The notes under the pieces were generated by a model. The model saw only the letters and a list, made by a program, of their open reading frames with translations, had not been told where the DNA came from and made no database searches. Shown in pieces: positions 17,097-26,160 of a stretch of DNA of 64,000 nucleotides. Position 1 is the stretch's first letter; every line of letters begins with the position of its first letter. The DNA comes from Oceanihabitans sediminis. GTDB taxonomy: Bacteria; Bacteroidota; Bacteroidia; Flavobacteriales; Flavobacteriaceae. The stretch lies in the NCBI RefSeq assembly GCF_003337215.1, contig NZ_QPIG01000001.1:434001-498000 (forward strand), given 5' to 3'. The translations under genes and the position numbers were made by a program.

Positions 17097-17399
17097 ATGG
17101 CAAGCCATATTAAGTGTCCGAATTGTGGTATTTACAACACAGATAAAGATTATTGTACCAATTGCAATACCCTTTTGTCTTACCAAAAAAAACGTGAATT
17201 AGCCTTTGCTAAAGAAGAAAAGGAACGCAAGGAAAGAGAGCGTATAAATAAAGAAAACTCTCCTTCTTTGTACGAAAAATATAAAAATCATCGGTTTTTT
17301 CTAGTACGTGCTTTTGTTAAAATCATCCATTCCATTTGGATGGCATTTATGGCAATTGGGATGTTTGTTGCTTGGTTAATTTCGGCAGTTGTAGCATGA
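17097..17399 (+). CDS. zinc-ribbon small membrane protein
   Basis: The 100-residue protein has a CxxC...CxxC zinc ribbon at Cys7, Cys10, Cys20 and Cys23, a basic/acidic helix (residues 32-58), and a C-terminal hydrophobic segment (about residues 75-98) that probably spans the membrane. It is a single-pass protein with a cytoplasmic metal-binding head; role unknown. Its TGA stop overlaps the ATG of the next gene (ATGA), so the two are translationally coupled. Confidence 0.8.
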   Translation: MASHIKCPNCGIYNTDKDYCTNCNTLLSYQKKRELAFAKEEKERKERERINKENSPSLYEKYKNHRFFLVRAFVKIIHSIWMAFMAIGMFVAWLISAVVA

Positions 17400-17749
17400 G
17401 AATTTTAAAACACCCCATTTTCTACCTTAGTGTTTTAATAGCAACAATCATATATATACTTCAAAGATTAGAAGTTCCTATTCCTAATTGGATTAACTTT
17501 TATGTGAATGACTTTTTATGCATGCCTATAGTTTTAAGTCTATGCTTAGCTGTGTTAAGAATCTTTAAAAAAACCGAAACTTTATACGTACCTCTATTTG
17601 TGGTTTTAGCACTAACAAGTTATTTCGCTGTTTATTTTGAATGGCTTATGCCAAAAGTAAACAGCAGATATACAAGGGATATTTTAGATATTGGCTTGTA
17701 CTTTTTAGGCGGACTTCTATTCTATAGGTTTCAGAAGAAACTATTCTAA
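17396..17749 (+). CDS. small multi-pass membrane protein, unknown
   Basis: Taken from the ATG at 17396, the protein has 117 residues (MRILKHPIFYLSV). That start overlaps the preceding stop by 4 bases, while a longer frame would run back into the preceding gene. About four hydrophobic segments cover the protein, and it ends FYRFQKKLF. The family is not recognised. Its 3' end overlaps the convergent LD-carboxypeptidase gene by 9 bases. Confidence 0.75.
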   Translation: MRILKHPIFYLSVLIATIIYILQRLEVPIPNWINFYVNDFLCMPIVLSLCLAVLRIFKKTETLYVPLFVVLALTSYFAVYFEWLMPKVNSRYTRDILDIGLYFLGGLLFYRFQKKLF

Positions 17750-18757
17750 AAAGCGTAAGGTAGCTTGTTCTTTAGCTACATTCATTTCTACATTTCTTCC
17801 TAAAATTAAAGCTCTATTATCTTCTTCATGCCCTGAAGGAACATTAAAAACAATTGGAAAATCATATTCCGCTAAAACATCCAGAATAAGTTGCTCTGTA
17901 GAAGACCCCCAAACCGTAGTGTTTCTTCGCATTTTACTCATATCGCCAACCATCACACCTGCACAATTATTAAAATAACCTGCTCGCTTTAAGCTCTGCA
18001 ACATTCTATCTATATGATATTTGTACTCTCCTATTTCTTCAATAAATAAAATCTTTCCAGAAGTATCTATGCTTGTTTCTGAACCCAGCATGGTATGCAA
18101 TAAGGTTAGATTCCCACCAACTACAGGCGCAATAACTTTTCCAGCTCTATTATATTTGGAGCCAGCTAGCGTATAAGAAATTGGTTTCCCAAAAATGGCA
18201 TCTTTAAAAGTAGCAACGGTTTCTCCCAAGCCTTTTAAATCCTTTGTTAAGCTTACACACATTAAGGCATGTAAAGACTCAAATCCTTCGTTGTGAACTT
18301 GGTTATGTAAGGCAGTAATATCACTATAACCAATAATCCATTTTGGTTTTTCTCTAAACTTCGTATAATCTAATTTATCTAAAATTCTTACCGTTCCGTA
18401 ACCTCCTCTTGCGCACCAAATAGCACTTATTGTAGAATCATCTAATGCATTTTGAAAATCTTCACAGCGCTCTTCATCGGTTCCAGCAAAATGATTGTTT
18501 TGCTTAAACACATGCTTACCCACAACTACATGTAGCCCCCAACTTTTAAGCAATCTTTTTGCTTGATCAATTTCGCCTGTTCTGCCTTTTAATATTCCTG
18601 AAGGAGCAACAATAGCAACAGTATCCCCTGCTTTTAAATAATCTGGTTGAATCAAAGTAGTATGTTTTTTAATGCTTTTATCTTGTGCGGAAACGGATAG
18701 TAATCCGTAGAAAAAAATCACACAAAACACATGCAAAAAGGTTTGTTTTCTAGTCAT
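17741..18757 (-). CDS. exported LD-carboxypeptidase (peptidase family S66)
   Basis: From the Met at 18757 this gives 338 residues with a signal peptide (MTRKQTFLHVFCVIFFYGLLSVSA). S66 features are present: GDTVAIVAPSG, ARGGYGTVRILD, the nucleophile Ser in GYSDITALH, Glu in FIEEIGEYKYHIDRML and His in PSGHEEDNRA. These form the Ser-Glu-His triad that cuts L,D bonds in muropeptides. It probably acts in peptidoglycan recycling in the periplasm. A longer frame starting at 18772 adds five residues and is less likely. Confidence 0.9.
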   Translation of the reverse strand: MTRKQTFLHVFCVIFFYGLLSVSAQDKSIKKHTTLIQPDYLKAGDTVAIVAPSGILKGRTGEIDQAKRLLKSWGLHVVVGKHVFKQNNHFAGTDEERCEDFQNALDDSTISAIWCARGGYGTVRILDKLDYTKFREKPKWIIGYSDITALHNQVHNEGFESLHALMCVSLTKDLKGLGETVATFKDAIFGKPISYTLAGSKYNRAGKVIAPVVGGNLTLLHTMLGSETSIDTSGKILFIEEIGEYKYHIDRMLQSLKRAGYFNNCAGVMVGDMSKMRRNTTVWGSSTEQLILDVLAEYDFPIVFNVPSGHEEDNRALILGRNVEMNVAKEQATLRFLE

Positions 18758-18834
18758 AATGTAAATGTACATTTTTTTATAAAACTATATCTAAAATTTA
18801 TAATTACTCCTTTCTAAATCCTTGTTAAAATGCG

Positions 18835-18842
18835 TACTTTTG
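18835..18842 (+). promoter_or_regulatory. -7 box upstream of metG
   Basis: TACTTTTG matches TAnnTTTG. It would give metG a leader of about 115 bases, long for this window. Confidence 0.45.
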
Positions 18843-18963
18843 TAGCTTCAATAACAGTTAGTCATTGCAAAATAAACGAAGCTTTTAATTATTTAGTGTT
18901 AGCATTTATACATTACTAAATCGTATTACTTCTTGCAAAGAAAACTATTAAAAATTTACATAA

Positions 18964-21030
18964 ATGAATCCACATAAAAGATATACAATTACAGCAGCAC
19001 TTCCTTACACAAATGGCCCAATTCATATTGGTCACCTAGCAGGTGTTTATGTTCCAGCAGATATTTATGCACGTTACAAAAGGCTAACAGGAAACGATGT
19101 TGCTTTTATTTGTGGAAGTGATGAACACGGAGTTCCTATCACTATTAAAGCAAAAAAAGAAGGGGTTACGCCACAAGATATTGTAGATAAATATCATGCT
19201 ATAATTAAAAAATCTTTTGAAGATTTCGGGATTACTTTCGATAATTATTCTCGTACTTCTGCAAAGATTCATCACGAAACTGCTTCCGAGTTTTTTACTA
19301 CTTTATATAATAAAAACGAGTTTATAGAAGAAACCACAGAACAGTTATATGACGAAGAAGCTAAGCAATTTTTAGCAGATAGATTTGTTGTTGGAACTTG
19401 CCCTAAATGTGGAAATGAAGAAAGTTACGGAGACCAATGTGAAGCTTGTGGAACTAGCCATAATGCCACAGATTTAATCAACCCTAAATCGGCAATTACC
19501 GGAAACATTCCAACATTAAAAGAAACAAAACACTGGTTTTTACCTTTAAATAAACACGAAGACTTTTTAAAAGAATGGATTTTAAAAGGACATAAAAAAG
19601 ACTGGAAACCAAATGTATACGGACAAGTAAAATCATGGATAGATGATGGTTTACGTCCTAGAGCTGTAACAAGAGATTTAGATTGGGGAATTCCGGTTCC
19701 TGTAGAAGGCGCTGAAGGAAAAGTACTTTATGTATGGTTTGATGCTCCAATAGGATATATTTCTGCTACCAAAGAATGGGCAGAACGCGAAGGAAAAGAC
19801 TGGGAGCCTTACTGGAAAAATGAAGACACCAAATTAGTTCACTTTATTGGAAAAGATAATATTGTATTCCACTGTATCATTTTCCCTGCTATGTTAAAAG
19901 CAGAAGGATCTTATATTTTACCAGACAACGTTCCTGCAAACGAGTTTTTAAATTTAGAAGGAAACAAACTTTCTACTTCCAAAAACTGGGCGGTTTGGTT
20001 ACCAGAATATTTAGAAGATTTCCCAAACCAGCAAGATGTTTTACGTTATGCACTAACTGCTAACGCGCCAGAAACAAAGGACAACGATTTTACTTGGAAA
20101 GATTTTCAAGCAAGAAACAACAACGAATTGGTGGCAATCTTCGGAAACTTCATCAATCGTGTGGTTGTACTAACCAATAAATATTACGACGGAATTGTTC
20201 CGGAACCAGCAGAATTATCTGAAGTTGATAAAGAAACACTTGCTACCCTAAAAGCATATCCAAATGTAATTTCTAGTTCTATTGAAAGATATAGATTTAG
20301 AGAAGCTAGTCAAGAATTAATGAATCTTGCTAGACTTGGAAACAAGTATTTAGCAGACGAAGAACCTTGGAAGGTTATCAAAGAAGACGAAGCACGTACA
20401 AAAACCATCATGTATGTAGCCTTACAAATAGCTTCGGCTTTAGCAACATTAAGCGAACCATTCCTTCCGTTTACATCTAATAAATTAAAAGGAATTCTTT
20501 CACTCTCTAATAGTGAAAAAGAAAACCTATGGAATGATATCGCCACAAACGATGTTTTAGTTCCAGCGGGACACCAAATAGGAAAAGCAGAATTACTATT
20601 CTCTAAAATTGAAGACGAAACCATCCAAAAACAATTAGATAAATTGGAAGCAAGTAAAAAAGCAAACGAAATAGCAAATGCAACAGTAGAGCCACAAAAA
20701 GACACTATTACTTTTGAAGACTTTACAAAACTAGACCTTCGTGTTGGAACTATTTTAGAAGCTGAAAAAATGCCAAAAGCTAAAAAGCTTCTAGTATTAA
20801 AAGTAGATACAGGATTAGATGTAAGAACCATTGTTTCTGGAATTGCAGAAAGCTTTACAGCAGAAGAAGTTGTTGGTAAAAAAGTTACAGTTTTAGTAAA
20901 TCTAGCACCAAGAGCTTTACGTGGTGTAGAAAGTCAAGGAATGATTTTAATGACAGAAACTCCAGATGGCAAACTAGTTTTTGTTAATCCGGATGATGCA
21001 ATTGCTAGCAATGGTTTACAAATAAGTTAA
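18964..21030 (+). CDS. metG: methionyl-tRNA synthetase
   Basis: This 688-residue protein has HIGH at residues 21-24, a zinc knuckle (CPKCG and CEACG), the KMSKS-type loop as KLSTS at 335-339, and a C-terminal tRNA-binding OB domain from about residue 585 ([16 protein letters not shown]). The domain order and length match the long bacterial MetRS that dimerises through its C-terminus. It charges tRNA-Met in the cytoplasm. The next gene begins 1 base after its stop. Confidence 0.97.
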   Translation: MNPHKRYTITAALPYTNGPIHIGHLAGVYVPADIYARYKRLTGNDVAFICGSDEHGVPITIKAKKEGVTPQDIVDKYHAIIKKSFEDFGITFDNYSRTSAKIHHETASEFFTTLYNKNEFIEETTEQLYDEEAKQFLADRFVVGTCPKCGNEESYGDQCEACGTSHNATDLINPKSAITGNIPTLKETKHWFLPLNKHEDFLKEWILKGHKKDWKPNVYGQVKSWIDDGLRPRAVTRDLDWGIPVPVEGAEGKVLYVWFDAPIGYISATKEWAEREGKDWEPYWKNEDTKLVHFIGKDNIVFHCIIFPAMLKAEGSYILPDNVPANEFLNLEGNKLSTSKNWAVWLPEYLEDFPNQQDVLRYALTANAPETKDNDFTWKDFQARNNNELVAIFGNFINRVVVLTNKYYDGIVPEPAELSEVDKETLATLKAYPNVISSSIERYRFREASQELMNLARLGNKYLADEEPWKVIKEDEARTKTIMYVALQIASALATLSEPFLPFTSNKLKGILSLSNSEKENLWNDIATNDVLVPAGHQIGKAELLFSKIEDETIQKQLDKLEASKKANEIANATVEPQKDTITFEDFTKLDLRVGTILEAEKMPKAKKLLVLKVDTGLDVRTIVSGIAESFTAEEVVGKKVTVLVNLAPRALRGVESQGMILMTETPDGKLVFVNPDDAIASNGLQIS

Positions 21031-21031
21031 G

Positions 21032-21664
21032 ATGGCAAATTCGGAATATTTAAAATCCCATTGGGACAAAGCATATAACAAAGAAGACAATCAATTGGGT
21101 TGGTTTGAAGAAAAGCCAACCCAAACGATGCAACTTGTTGAAGCTTGCCAACTTAAAAAAGACGCTACTATTTTAAATCTAGGCGCAGGAACCACCAATC
21201 TAATAGAATCCCTTTTAGATGCTGGTTATACAAAGCTTATTGCAAACGATTTAAGCGAAGTTGCTTTACAAAAACTGCAATCTCGCATAAAAGAATCGCA
21301 TAACTACGATTTAAAAACTATTGCAGACGATATAACAAATCCTTCCGACTTACAAAATCTTCAAAACATAGATTTATGGATTGACAGGGCAGTTCTTCAT
21401 TTCTTTTTAAAGGAAGAAGAACAAAGGGCTTATTTTAATCTTATAAACAACATCCTGGCTAAAAAGGCTTTTGTACTTATTGCTGTTTTTGCTTTAGATG
21501 GAGCAGAAAAATGTTGTGGTTTAGACCTTAAAAGGTACAATGTAGAGATGCTTCAAGAAAAATTAGGAGAAGGATTTAAACTTGTAAACACCTTCAACTA
21601 CACCTTTATAAATCCTTTTGGAGGAGAACGCCCATACGTATATTCTCTCTTTCAAAAAATATAG
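21032..21664 (+). CDS. class I SAM-dependent methyltransferase
   Basis: The 210-residue protein begins with SEYLKSHWDKAYNKEDNQLGWFEEKP, typical of small cytoplasmic methyltransferases of the thiopurine/TehB-like group. Motif I is ILNLGAGTTNLIESLL, and the acidic residue at the end of strand 2 is in IANDLSEVAL. The substrate is unknown. It starts directly after the metG stop, so it is co-transcribed with metG. Confidence 0.85.
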   Translation: MANSEYLKSHWDKAYNKEDNQLGWFEEKPTQTMQLVEACQLKKDATILNLGAGTTNLIESLLDAGYTKLIANDLSEVALQKLQSRIKESHNYDLKTIADDITNPSDLQNLQNIDLWIDRAVLHFFLKEEEQRAYFNLINNILAKKAFVLIAVFALDGAEKCCGLDLKRYNVEMLQEKLGEGFKLVNTFNYTFINPFGGERPYVYSLFQKI

Positions 21665-21806
21665 AAAAAAGACGCTTTTGAAGTTTTACCTTAATACAGC
21701 ACTCTAAATCACTTTATACCCCAACATAAAGTTGTATTAATTTTCTTATAATAATTTTAACATCCAATCTCGACTTTTTTTCGTAGATTAATATAGATGC
21801 GCAAGC

Positions 21807-21906
21807 AACAAGCTATGCTATACTATTGCATATACTTGCTGCTTGATAGAAGCATTAACAAGCTATGCTATACTATTGCATATACTTGCTGCTTGATAGA
21901 AGCATT
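21807..21906 (+). repeat. tandem duplication of a 50-bp palindromic unit
   Basis: Two copies of the same 50-base unit lie head to tail (21807-21856 and 21857-21906) with no difference between them. Part of the unit together with upstream bases (CAAGCAACAAGCTATGC ... GCATATACTTGCTGCTTG) forms an imperfect inverted repeat. The block lies between a gene end at 21664 and a lipoprotein start at 21950, in a 285-base non-coding stretch where I see nothing else. Confidence 0.85.
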
Positions 21907-21949
21907 AAAATCAGACCAATTTTTAAACAATTTTAAAATTAATAAACTT

Positions 21950-22420
21950 ATGAGAAATGTAATTCTTATTGTTTTTAGCATCTTCATGCTGTCCTGCGGA
22001 AGTTCTAAAACAATTCGGGATTCCAAAAAAGTCATTAAAGGCGATTGGACCCTAAATTCTATTAGCTACAGTGAAACAGGGACATACAACGTAACACTCT
22101 TTAATGATGTTTCTAAATCCTGCTTCGAAGGATCTAACTGGCAATTTATTCCAAATAACAATACCGGTTTATACACTGTTTCTAAAGCAGGTTGTACAGA
22201 AGGAGATCGTTATTTTGTATTTACTATTCAAGAGATAGATGCAACAACAGGTCTTTATAACTTCCTTTTAAAACCAACAGATAAAAAAGGAAACTCAGAA
22301 ACCAACCAAGGGTTTAGATTAAAACTGAATGCTTTGTCAGACACAAACATGCAATGGCAACAAACAGTTATGGTAGACAATAAACCTTTTTCAATAATTA
22401 TGAACTTTACAAAACTTTAA
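21950..22420 (+). CDS. lipoprotein, unknown function
   Basis: From the ATG at 21950 the protein has 156 residues. The N-terminus RNVILIVFSIFMLSCGSSK carries a lipobox with Cys at residue 16. The body has beta-rich segments (KGDWTLNSISYSETG, SCFEGSNWQF) that resemble lipocalin-like domains of Bacteroidota. A longer frame from 21797 would translate the tandem repeat and is rejected. It is followed 4 bases later by an OmpA-family gene, so the two form an operon. Confidence 0.85.
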   Translation: MRNVILIVFSIFMLSCGSSKTIRDSKKVIKGDWTLNSISYSETGTYNVTLFNDVSKSCFEGSNWQFIPNNNTGLYTVSKAGCTEGDRYFVFTIQEIDATTGLYNFLLKPTDKKGNSETNQGFRLKLNALSDTNMQWQQTVMVDNKPFSIIMNFTKL

Positions 22421-22424
22421 AATC

Positions 22425-23129
22425 ATGAATACATTTATTAATAAATTAAAAATTTTTACTTTAGCAGGAATCGTTCTTGTTAGTTTTGCTAATTGTAAAG
22501 CTGTAGATAACGCAAACAACAAACAAAAAGGTGCTGTAATTGGTGCTGCTGGTGGTGCTGTATTAGGTGCTATTATTGGTAACAATGTTGGTAAAGGTGG
22601 TAATGGCGAATTAGGTGCTGTTATTGGTGGTGTTGTTGGTGGTGGTGCCGGTGTTCTGATTGGAAACAAAATGGACAAACAAGCACAAAAAATTGAAGAG
22701 GAAATTCCTGGTGCGGAAGTAGAAAGAGTAGACAACGGAATTGTTGTTACTTTCGATGAGAATAGTGGTGTATATTTTGACACAGAAAAATATAACATCA
22801 ATGCTGCTTCACAACAAACCCTAAACAAATTAGTAAACGTATTTAAAGAGTATCCTGACACAAACATTTTGGTTGTTGGTCATACAGACAGCTCTGGACC
22901 AGAAGCCTATAATATGACGCTTTCTAAAAACAGAGCCTATGCAGTAACTAACTACTTAATTTCAGCGGGTTTAAATAGCGGAAGATTTACCACGAATTGG
23001 TTTGGAGAATCACAACCAAAGTATGACAATACTACTGCGGAAGGACGCGCAAAAAACAGACGTGTGAATATCGCTATTCTACCAAATGAGAAAATGATTG
23101 AAGACGCAAAAAAAGAATCAAACCACTAA
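22425..23129 (+). CDS. OmpA-family lipoprotein with glycine zipper
   Basis: The 234-residue protein has a lipobox ending at Cys24 (SFANCK). Residues about 37-82 form a glycine-zipper region (GAVIGAAGGAVLGAIIGNN and VIGGVVGGGAGVLIGNK). The C-terminal half is an OmpA-like peptidoglycan-binding domain (VVGHTDSSGPEAYNMTLS and AKNRRVNIAI). It likely links the outer membrane to peptidoglycan. It is the middle gene of the 21950-23925 group. Confidence 0.93.
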   Translation: MNTFINKLKIFTLAGIVLVSFANCKAVDNANNKQKGAVIGAAGGAVLGAIIGNNVGKGGNGELGAVIGGVVGGGAGVLIGNKMDKQAQKIEEEIPGAEVERVDNGIVVTFDENSGVYFDTEKYNINAASQQTLNKLVNVFKEYPDTNILVVGHTDSSGPEAYNMTLSKNRAYAVTNYLISAGLNSGRFTTNWFGESQPKYDNTTAEGRAKNRRVNIAILPNEKMIEDAKKESNH

Positions 23130-23139
23130 AATAAAATAT

Positions 23140-23925
23140 ATGAAGATTAAAATATTAGGACTTTCTGCAATCGCAATGTTATTCATTACGAGTTGCAACT
23201 CTAACAAAAAACAATCAGAAACAGATGCAACACAACAAGAAGAAGTTGCAGATATGCATAACAGCCAAAACTCTCTAGACTGGGACGGTACTTACACAGG
23301 AACACTTCCGTGTGCCGACTGTGAAGGTATTGAAAGCACTATCACCTTAAATAGCGACTTAACATATAGTGCAAAAGCAGTTTATTTAGGAGAAAAAGGC
23401 GTACAGTTTGACAGTGAAGGGAAATTTAAATGGATGGATAATGGTAGTAAAATACAATTATCAGACGAAGAAGGAACCATGTACTTTGTAGGAGAAAACA
23501 CCTTAACCCTATTAGACAAAAATGGAGAAAAGAACACAGGTGAGTTAGCAGAACATTATGTTCTAAAAAAACAAGACCATAGTACTTATGAGTTTACAGA
23601 CACCAAATGGCGCTTAGTAAAACTGATGGGAAAAGACATCTCAGACTCTGAAGTTTTTATCTCATTTGCTACAGATGAAAATAAAGTTTTTGGTTTTTCT
23701 GGATGTAACAATTTTAATGGATCTTTTGAAGTAGCACACGGAAGCCAATTAAAACTTTCAGAAGTTGCTACAACTTTAAAGTCTTGTGAAGAGGCAAACA
23801 TGGATCTTGAAAAAGAGTTCATGGAAATGCTTAACACAGCAGATAATTTTTCGTTACACGGAAATACCATGACACTTAACAAAGCTAAAATGGCTCCATT
23901 AGCTACTTTTGAAGCAGTTGAATAA
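23140..23925 (+). CDS. NlpE-like plus META domain lipoprotein
   Basis: From the Met at 23140 it has 261 residues, with a lipobox ending ITSCNSNK. The first domain is NlpE-like (YTGTLPCADCEGIESTITL, with a CxxC). The second, from about residue 150, is a META domain (TKWRLVKLMG, FGFSGCNNFNGSF). In other bacteria NlpE senses envelope stress and META domains occur in HslJ-like heat-shock lipoproteins. The start at 23140 is preferred over 23098, because the latter would lie inside the preceding gene and put 14 non-signal residues in front. Confidence 0.9.
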   Translation: MKIKILGLSAIAMLFITSCNSNKKQSETDATQQEEVADMHNSQNSLDWDGTYTGTLPCADCEGIESTITLNSDLTYSAKAVYLGEKGVQFDSEGKFKWMDNGSKIQLSDEEGTMYFVGENTLTLLDKNGEKNTGELAEHYVLKKQDHSTYEFTDTKWRLVKLMGKDISDSEVFISFATDENKVFGFSGCNNFNGSFEVAHGSQLKLSEVATTLKSCEEANMDLEKEFMEMLNTADNFSLHGNTMTLNKAKMAPLATFEAVE

Positions 23926-23950
23926 GTTTCTTTCAAACAAAACACCAATT

Positions 23951-23980
23951 AAACCCAAGTTAGCGCTTGGGTTTTTTATT
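23951..23980 (+). terminator. rho-independent terminator after the lipoprotein operon
   Basis: Stem AAACCCAAG, loop TTAGCG, CTTGGGTTT, followed by T residues, 25 bases after the stop at 23925. Confidence 0.85.
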
Positions 23981-24059
23981 TCATTAACCTTTCCCAATTC
24001 CAAAACGTTAAGAAATCCCTTTTTTTAAAGCTTCTCAAGACTAAAATAATTTATATGAT

Positions 24060-24067
24060 TATATTTG
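24060..24067 (+). promoter_or_regulatory. -7 box for the S9 peptidase gene
   Basis: TATATTTG matches TAnnTTTG and lies 62 bases before the ATG at 24130. Confidence 0.45.
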
Positions 24068-24129
24068 TGAGTTAATGATTTTCTGTAATCAGAAAACTAT
24101 AAAACAAGCTTTCATTTAAATTAAAATCC

Positions 24130-26037
24130 ATGAAAAAAATTGCATTATTTTTAGGACTTTTCTTAAGCGTCCTAGTAGCCCAAGGGCAACAAAAAATGAC
24201 TCCAGAACTTCTTTGGCAAGTTAAACGCATTAGCGTGATTGGTCTAGATAGTCAAGGAGAGCAAATGTACTACCGTGTAAGCACTCCTAATATGGAAGAA
24301 AACGGATTTGACTCTAAATATTACAAAATAGCGGTTACGGGTGGTAAAGCTCAAGAAATAGCAAAAGAAGCTATTGAAGTTGCAGATAAAAACATTTCAC
24401 CTGACGGAAAATATAAATTATTTGATAAAGCGGTTGCTATTGAAGCCATTCACAGTAAAGATGTTTATAAATCTTTAGAAAAGTCAGATGCTTATATCTT
24501 TACCGATTTAGACAACAGACATTGGGATGTTTGGAACGACGGAAGGTATAGCCACGTATTTTACAAAGAGGTAAACGCTGACGACTCTGAAGCTATAGAT
24601 GTTATGCCTAACGAGCCGTATTACAGTCCGCAACGTCCTTTTGGAGGTGATGAAGACTATATCTGGTCGCCAGACAGCAAAAGCATTTACTACGTGAGTA
24701 AAAAACTAAAAGGAAAGGCTTACGCTACAAGCACCAACACCGATATTTACAAATACGATTTAGCTACAAAAACCACGACTAACATTACCGAAAACAATAA
24801 GGGTTATGATATGAATCCGGCATTTTCTAGCCAAGGCGCTTTAGCTTGGACCCAAATGAAAACTGATGGTAACGAAAGTGATAAAAACGATATTGTAGTT
24901 TTAGAAAACGGTGTTGAGCAAAATCTTACAGCACAATGGGATGGTACCGTAAGAAGTTTTACATGGAAAAAGGACGGAAAAGGTATTTACTTTACTGCTC
25001 CTGTAGATGGAACCATTCAGTTGTTTGAAGTGAATTATCCTGGTAGAAAGCGTATTGCTCCTATAGTAAAGCAACTGTCTGAAGGACCTTTTGATGTTAC
25101 TAGCATTGTTGCAGAATTAGACAAAAAACTATTGGTTACTCGCTCAGATATGAATCATGCGAACGAAGTTTATAGTTTTGATTTAAAGAAAAAAGACTTC
25201 CAACAAATCACCCAAGTTAATACAGAATTCTATAGCCAAATCGATATGCCAAAAATCGAAAAACGCTATGTAACAACTACAGACAATAAGCAAATGTTAG
25301 TTTGGGTTATTTTACCTCCAAACTTTGACGCTTCTAAAAAATATCCAACCTTATTATATGCACAAGGAGGACCACAATCGCCACTATCGCAGTTCTATTC
25401 TTTCCGTTGGAACTTCTCGTTAATGGCTTCTCAAGATTATATCATCGTTGCACCAAACCGAAGAGGAATGCCTGGTCACGGTGTGGAATGGAATGCAGAA
25501 ATTAGCAAAGATTGGGGCGGACAAGTTATGGACGATTACCTAAGTGCTATTGATGAACTAGCTAAAGAACCTTATGTAGATAACGACAGACTTGGTGCTA
25601 TTGGTGCTAGTTTTGGTGGTTATTCGGTGTTCTATTTAGCTGGTATTCATGAAAAACGTTTTAAAACTTTCATCTCTCACGATGGGGTTTTTGATACGAG
25701 AACCATGTATGGAACCACCGAAGAATTATTCTTTGTAAATAACGATTGGGGAGGAAACTATTGGGATACTAATAACACCGTTGCACAAAAAGCTTATAAC
25801 GAATTCAACCCGATAAATATGGTTTCTAAATGGGATACACCTATTTTAATCATACAAGGAGGAAAAGATTACCGAGTGCCAATTGAGCAAGGTTTAAGTG
25901 CTTTTCAAGCAGCACAACTATTAGATATTAAAAGTAAATTACTTTATTTCCCAGATGAAAACCACTGGATTCTTCAGCCGCAAAACGCCATTGTTTGGCA
26001 AACAGAATTCTTTAAATGGTTGAAAGAAACTTTATAA
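24130..26037 (+). CDS. exported S9-family prolyl oligopeptidase
   Basis: The 635-residue protein starts with a signal peptide (KKIALFLGLFLSVLVAQGQ). Residues about 30-370 form a beta-propeller-like region with WSPDSKSIYY repeats. The alpha/beta-hydrolase domain has the nucleophile motif GASFGGYS, an Asp in GGKDYRVP and the His in DENHW, the Ser-Asp-His triad. Family members cut peptides from the N-terminus or after Pro. It is probably periplasmic. It is transcribed alone and is closed by a terminator. Confidence 0.93.
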   Translation: MKKIALFLGLFLSVLVAQGQQKMTPELLWQVKRISVIGLDSQGEQMYYRVSTPNMEENGFDSKYYKIAVTGGKAQEIAKEAIEVADKNISPDGKYKLFDKAVAIEAIHSKDVYKSLEKSDAYIFTDLDNRHWDVWNDGRYSHVFYKEVNADDSEAIDVMPNEPYYSPQRPFGGDEDYIWSPDSKSIYYVSKKLKGKAYATSTNTDIYKYDLATKTTTNITENNKGYDMNPAFSSQGALAWTQMKTDGNESDKNDIVVLENGVEQNLTAQWDGTVRSFTWKKDGKGIYFTAPVDGTIQLFEVNYPGRKRIAPIVKQLSEGPFDVTSIVAELDKKLLVTRSDMNHANEVYSFDLKKKDFQQITQVNTEFYSQIDMPKIEKRYVTTTDNKQMLVWVILPPNFDASKKYPTLLYAQGGPQSPLSQFYSFRWNFSLMASQDYIIVAPNRRGMPGHGVEWNAEISKDWGGQVMDDYLSAIDELAKEPYVDNDRLGAIGASFGGYSVFYLAGIHEKRFKTFISHDGVFDTRTMYGTTEELFFVNNDWGGNYWDTNNTVAQKAYNEFNPINMVSKWDTPILIIQGGKDYRVPIEQGLSAFQAAQLLDIKSKLLYFPDENHWILQPQNAIVWQTEFFKWLKETL

Positions 26038-26045
26038 AGAACACT

Positions 26046-26078
26046 AAACCCCTTTTCATTGAGAAGGGGTTTCTTTTT
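26046..26078 (+). terminator. rho-independent terminator after the S9 peptidase gene
   Basis: AAACCCCTT and AAGGGGTTT form a stem with one mismatch toward the loop, followed by TTTCTTTTTT. Confidence 0.8.
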
Positions 26079-26125
26079 TATGTTATTCACTTAAAATATC
26101 CCATTTAATAGCTCGATTATCTTTC

Positions 26126-26133
26126 TATATTTG
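26126..26133 (+). promoter_or_regulatory. -7 box for tex
   Basis: TATATTTG matches TAnnTTTG and ends 27 bases before the ATG at 26161. Confidence 0.5.
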
Positions 26134-26160
26134 TAGCTCAACTTTTAGAACCTATTAATC

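Noticed and set aside
20310-20831. A 173-codon minus-strand frame inside metG
   Set aside because: Antisense shadow of a conserved synthetase; no domain or promoter.
21797-21949. Upstream extension of the lipoprotein frame through the tandem repeat
   Set aside because: It would translate the 50-base duplication into a Cys/Leu/Tyr-rich segment in front of a clear lipoprotein signal starting at 21950.
22391-22867. Minus-strand Pro/Thr-rich frame over the OmpA gene
   Set aside because: The Pro/Ala/Thr runs come from antisense reading of the glycine-zipper codons.
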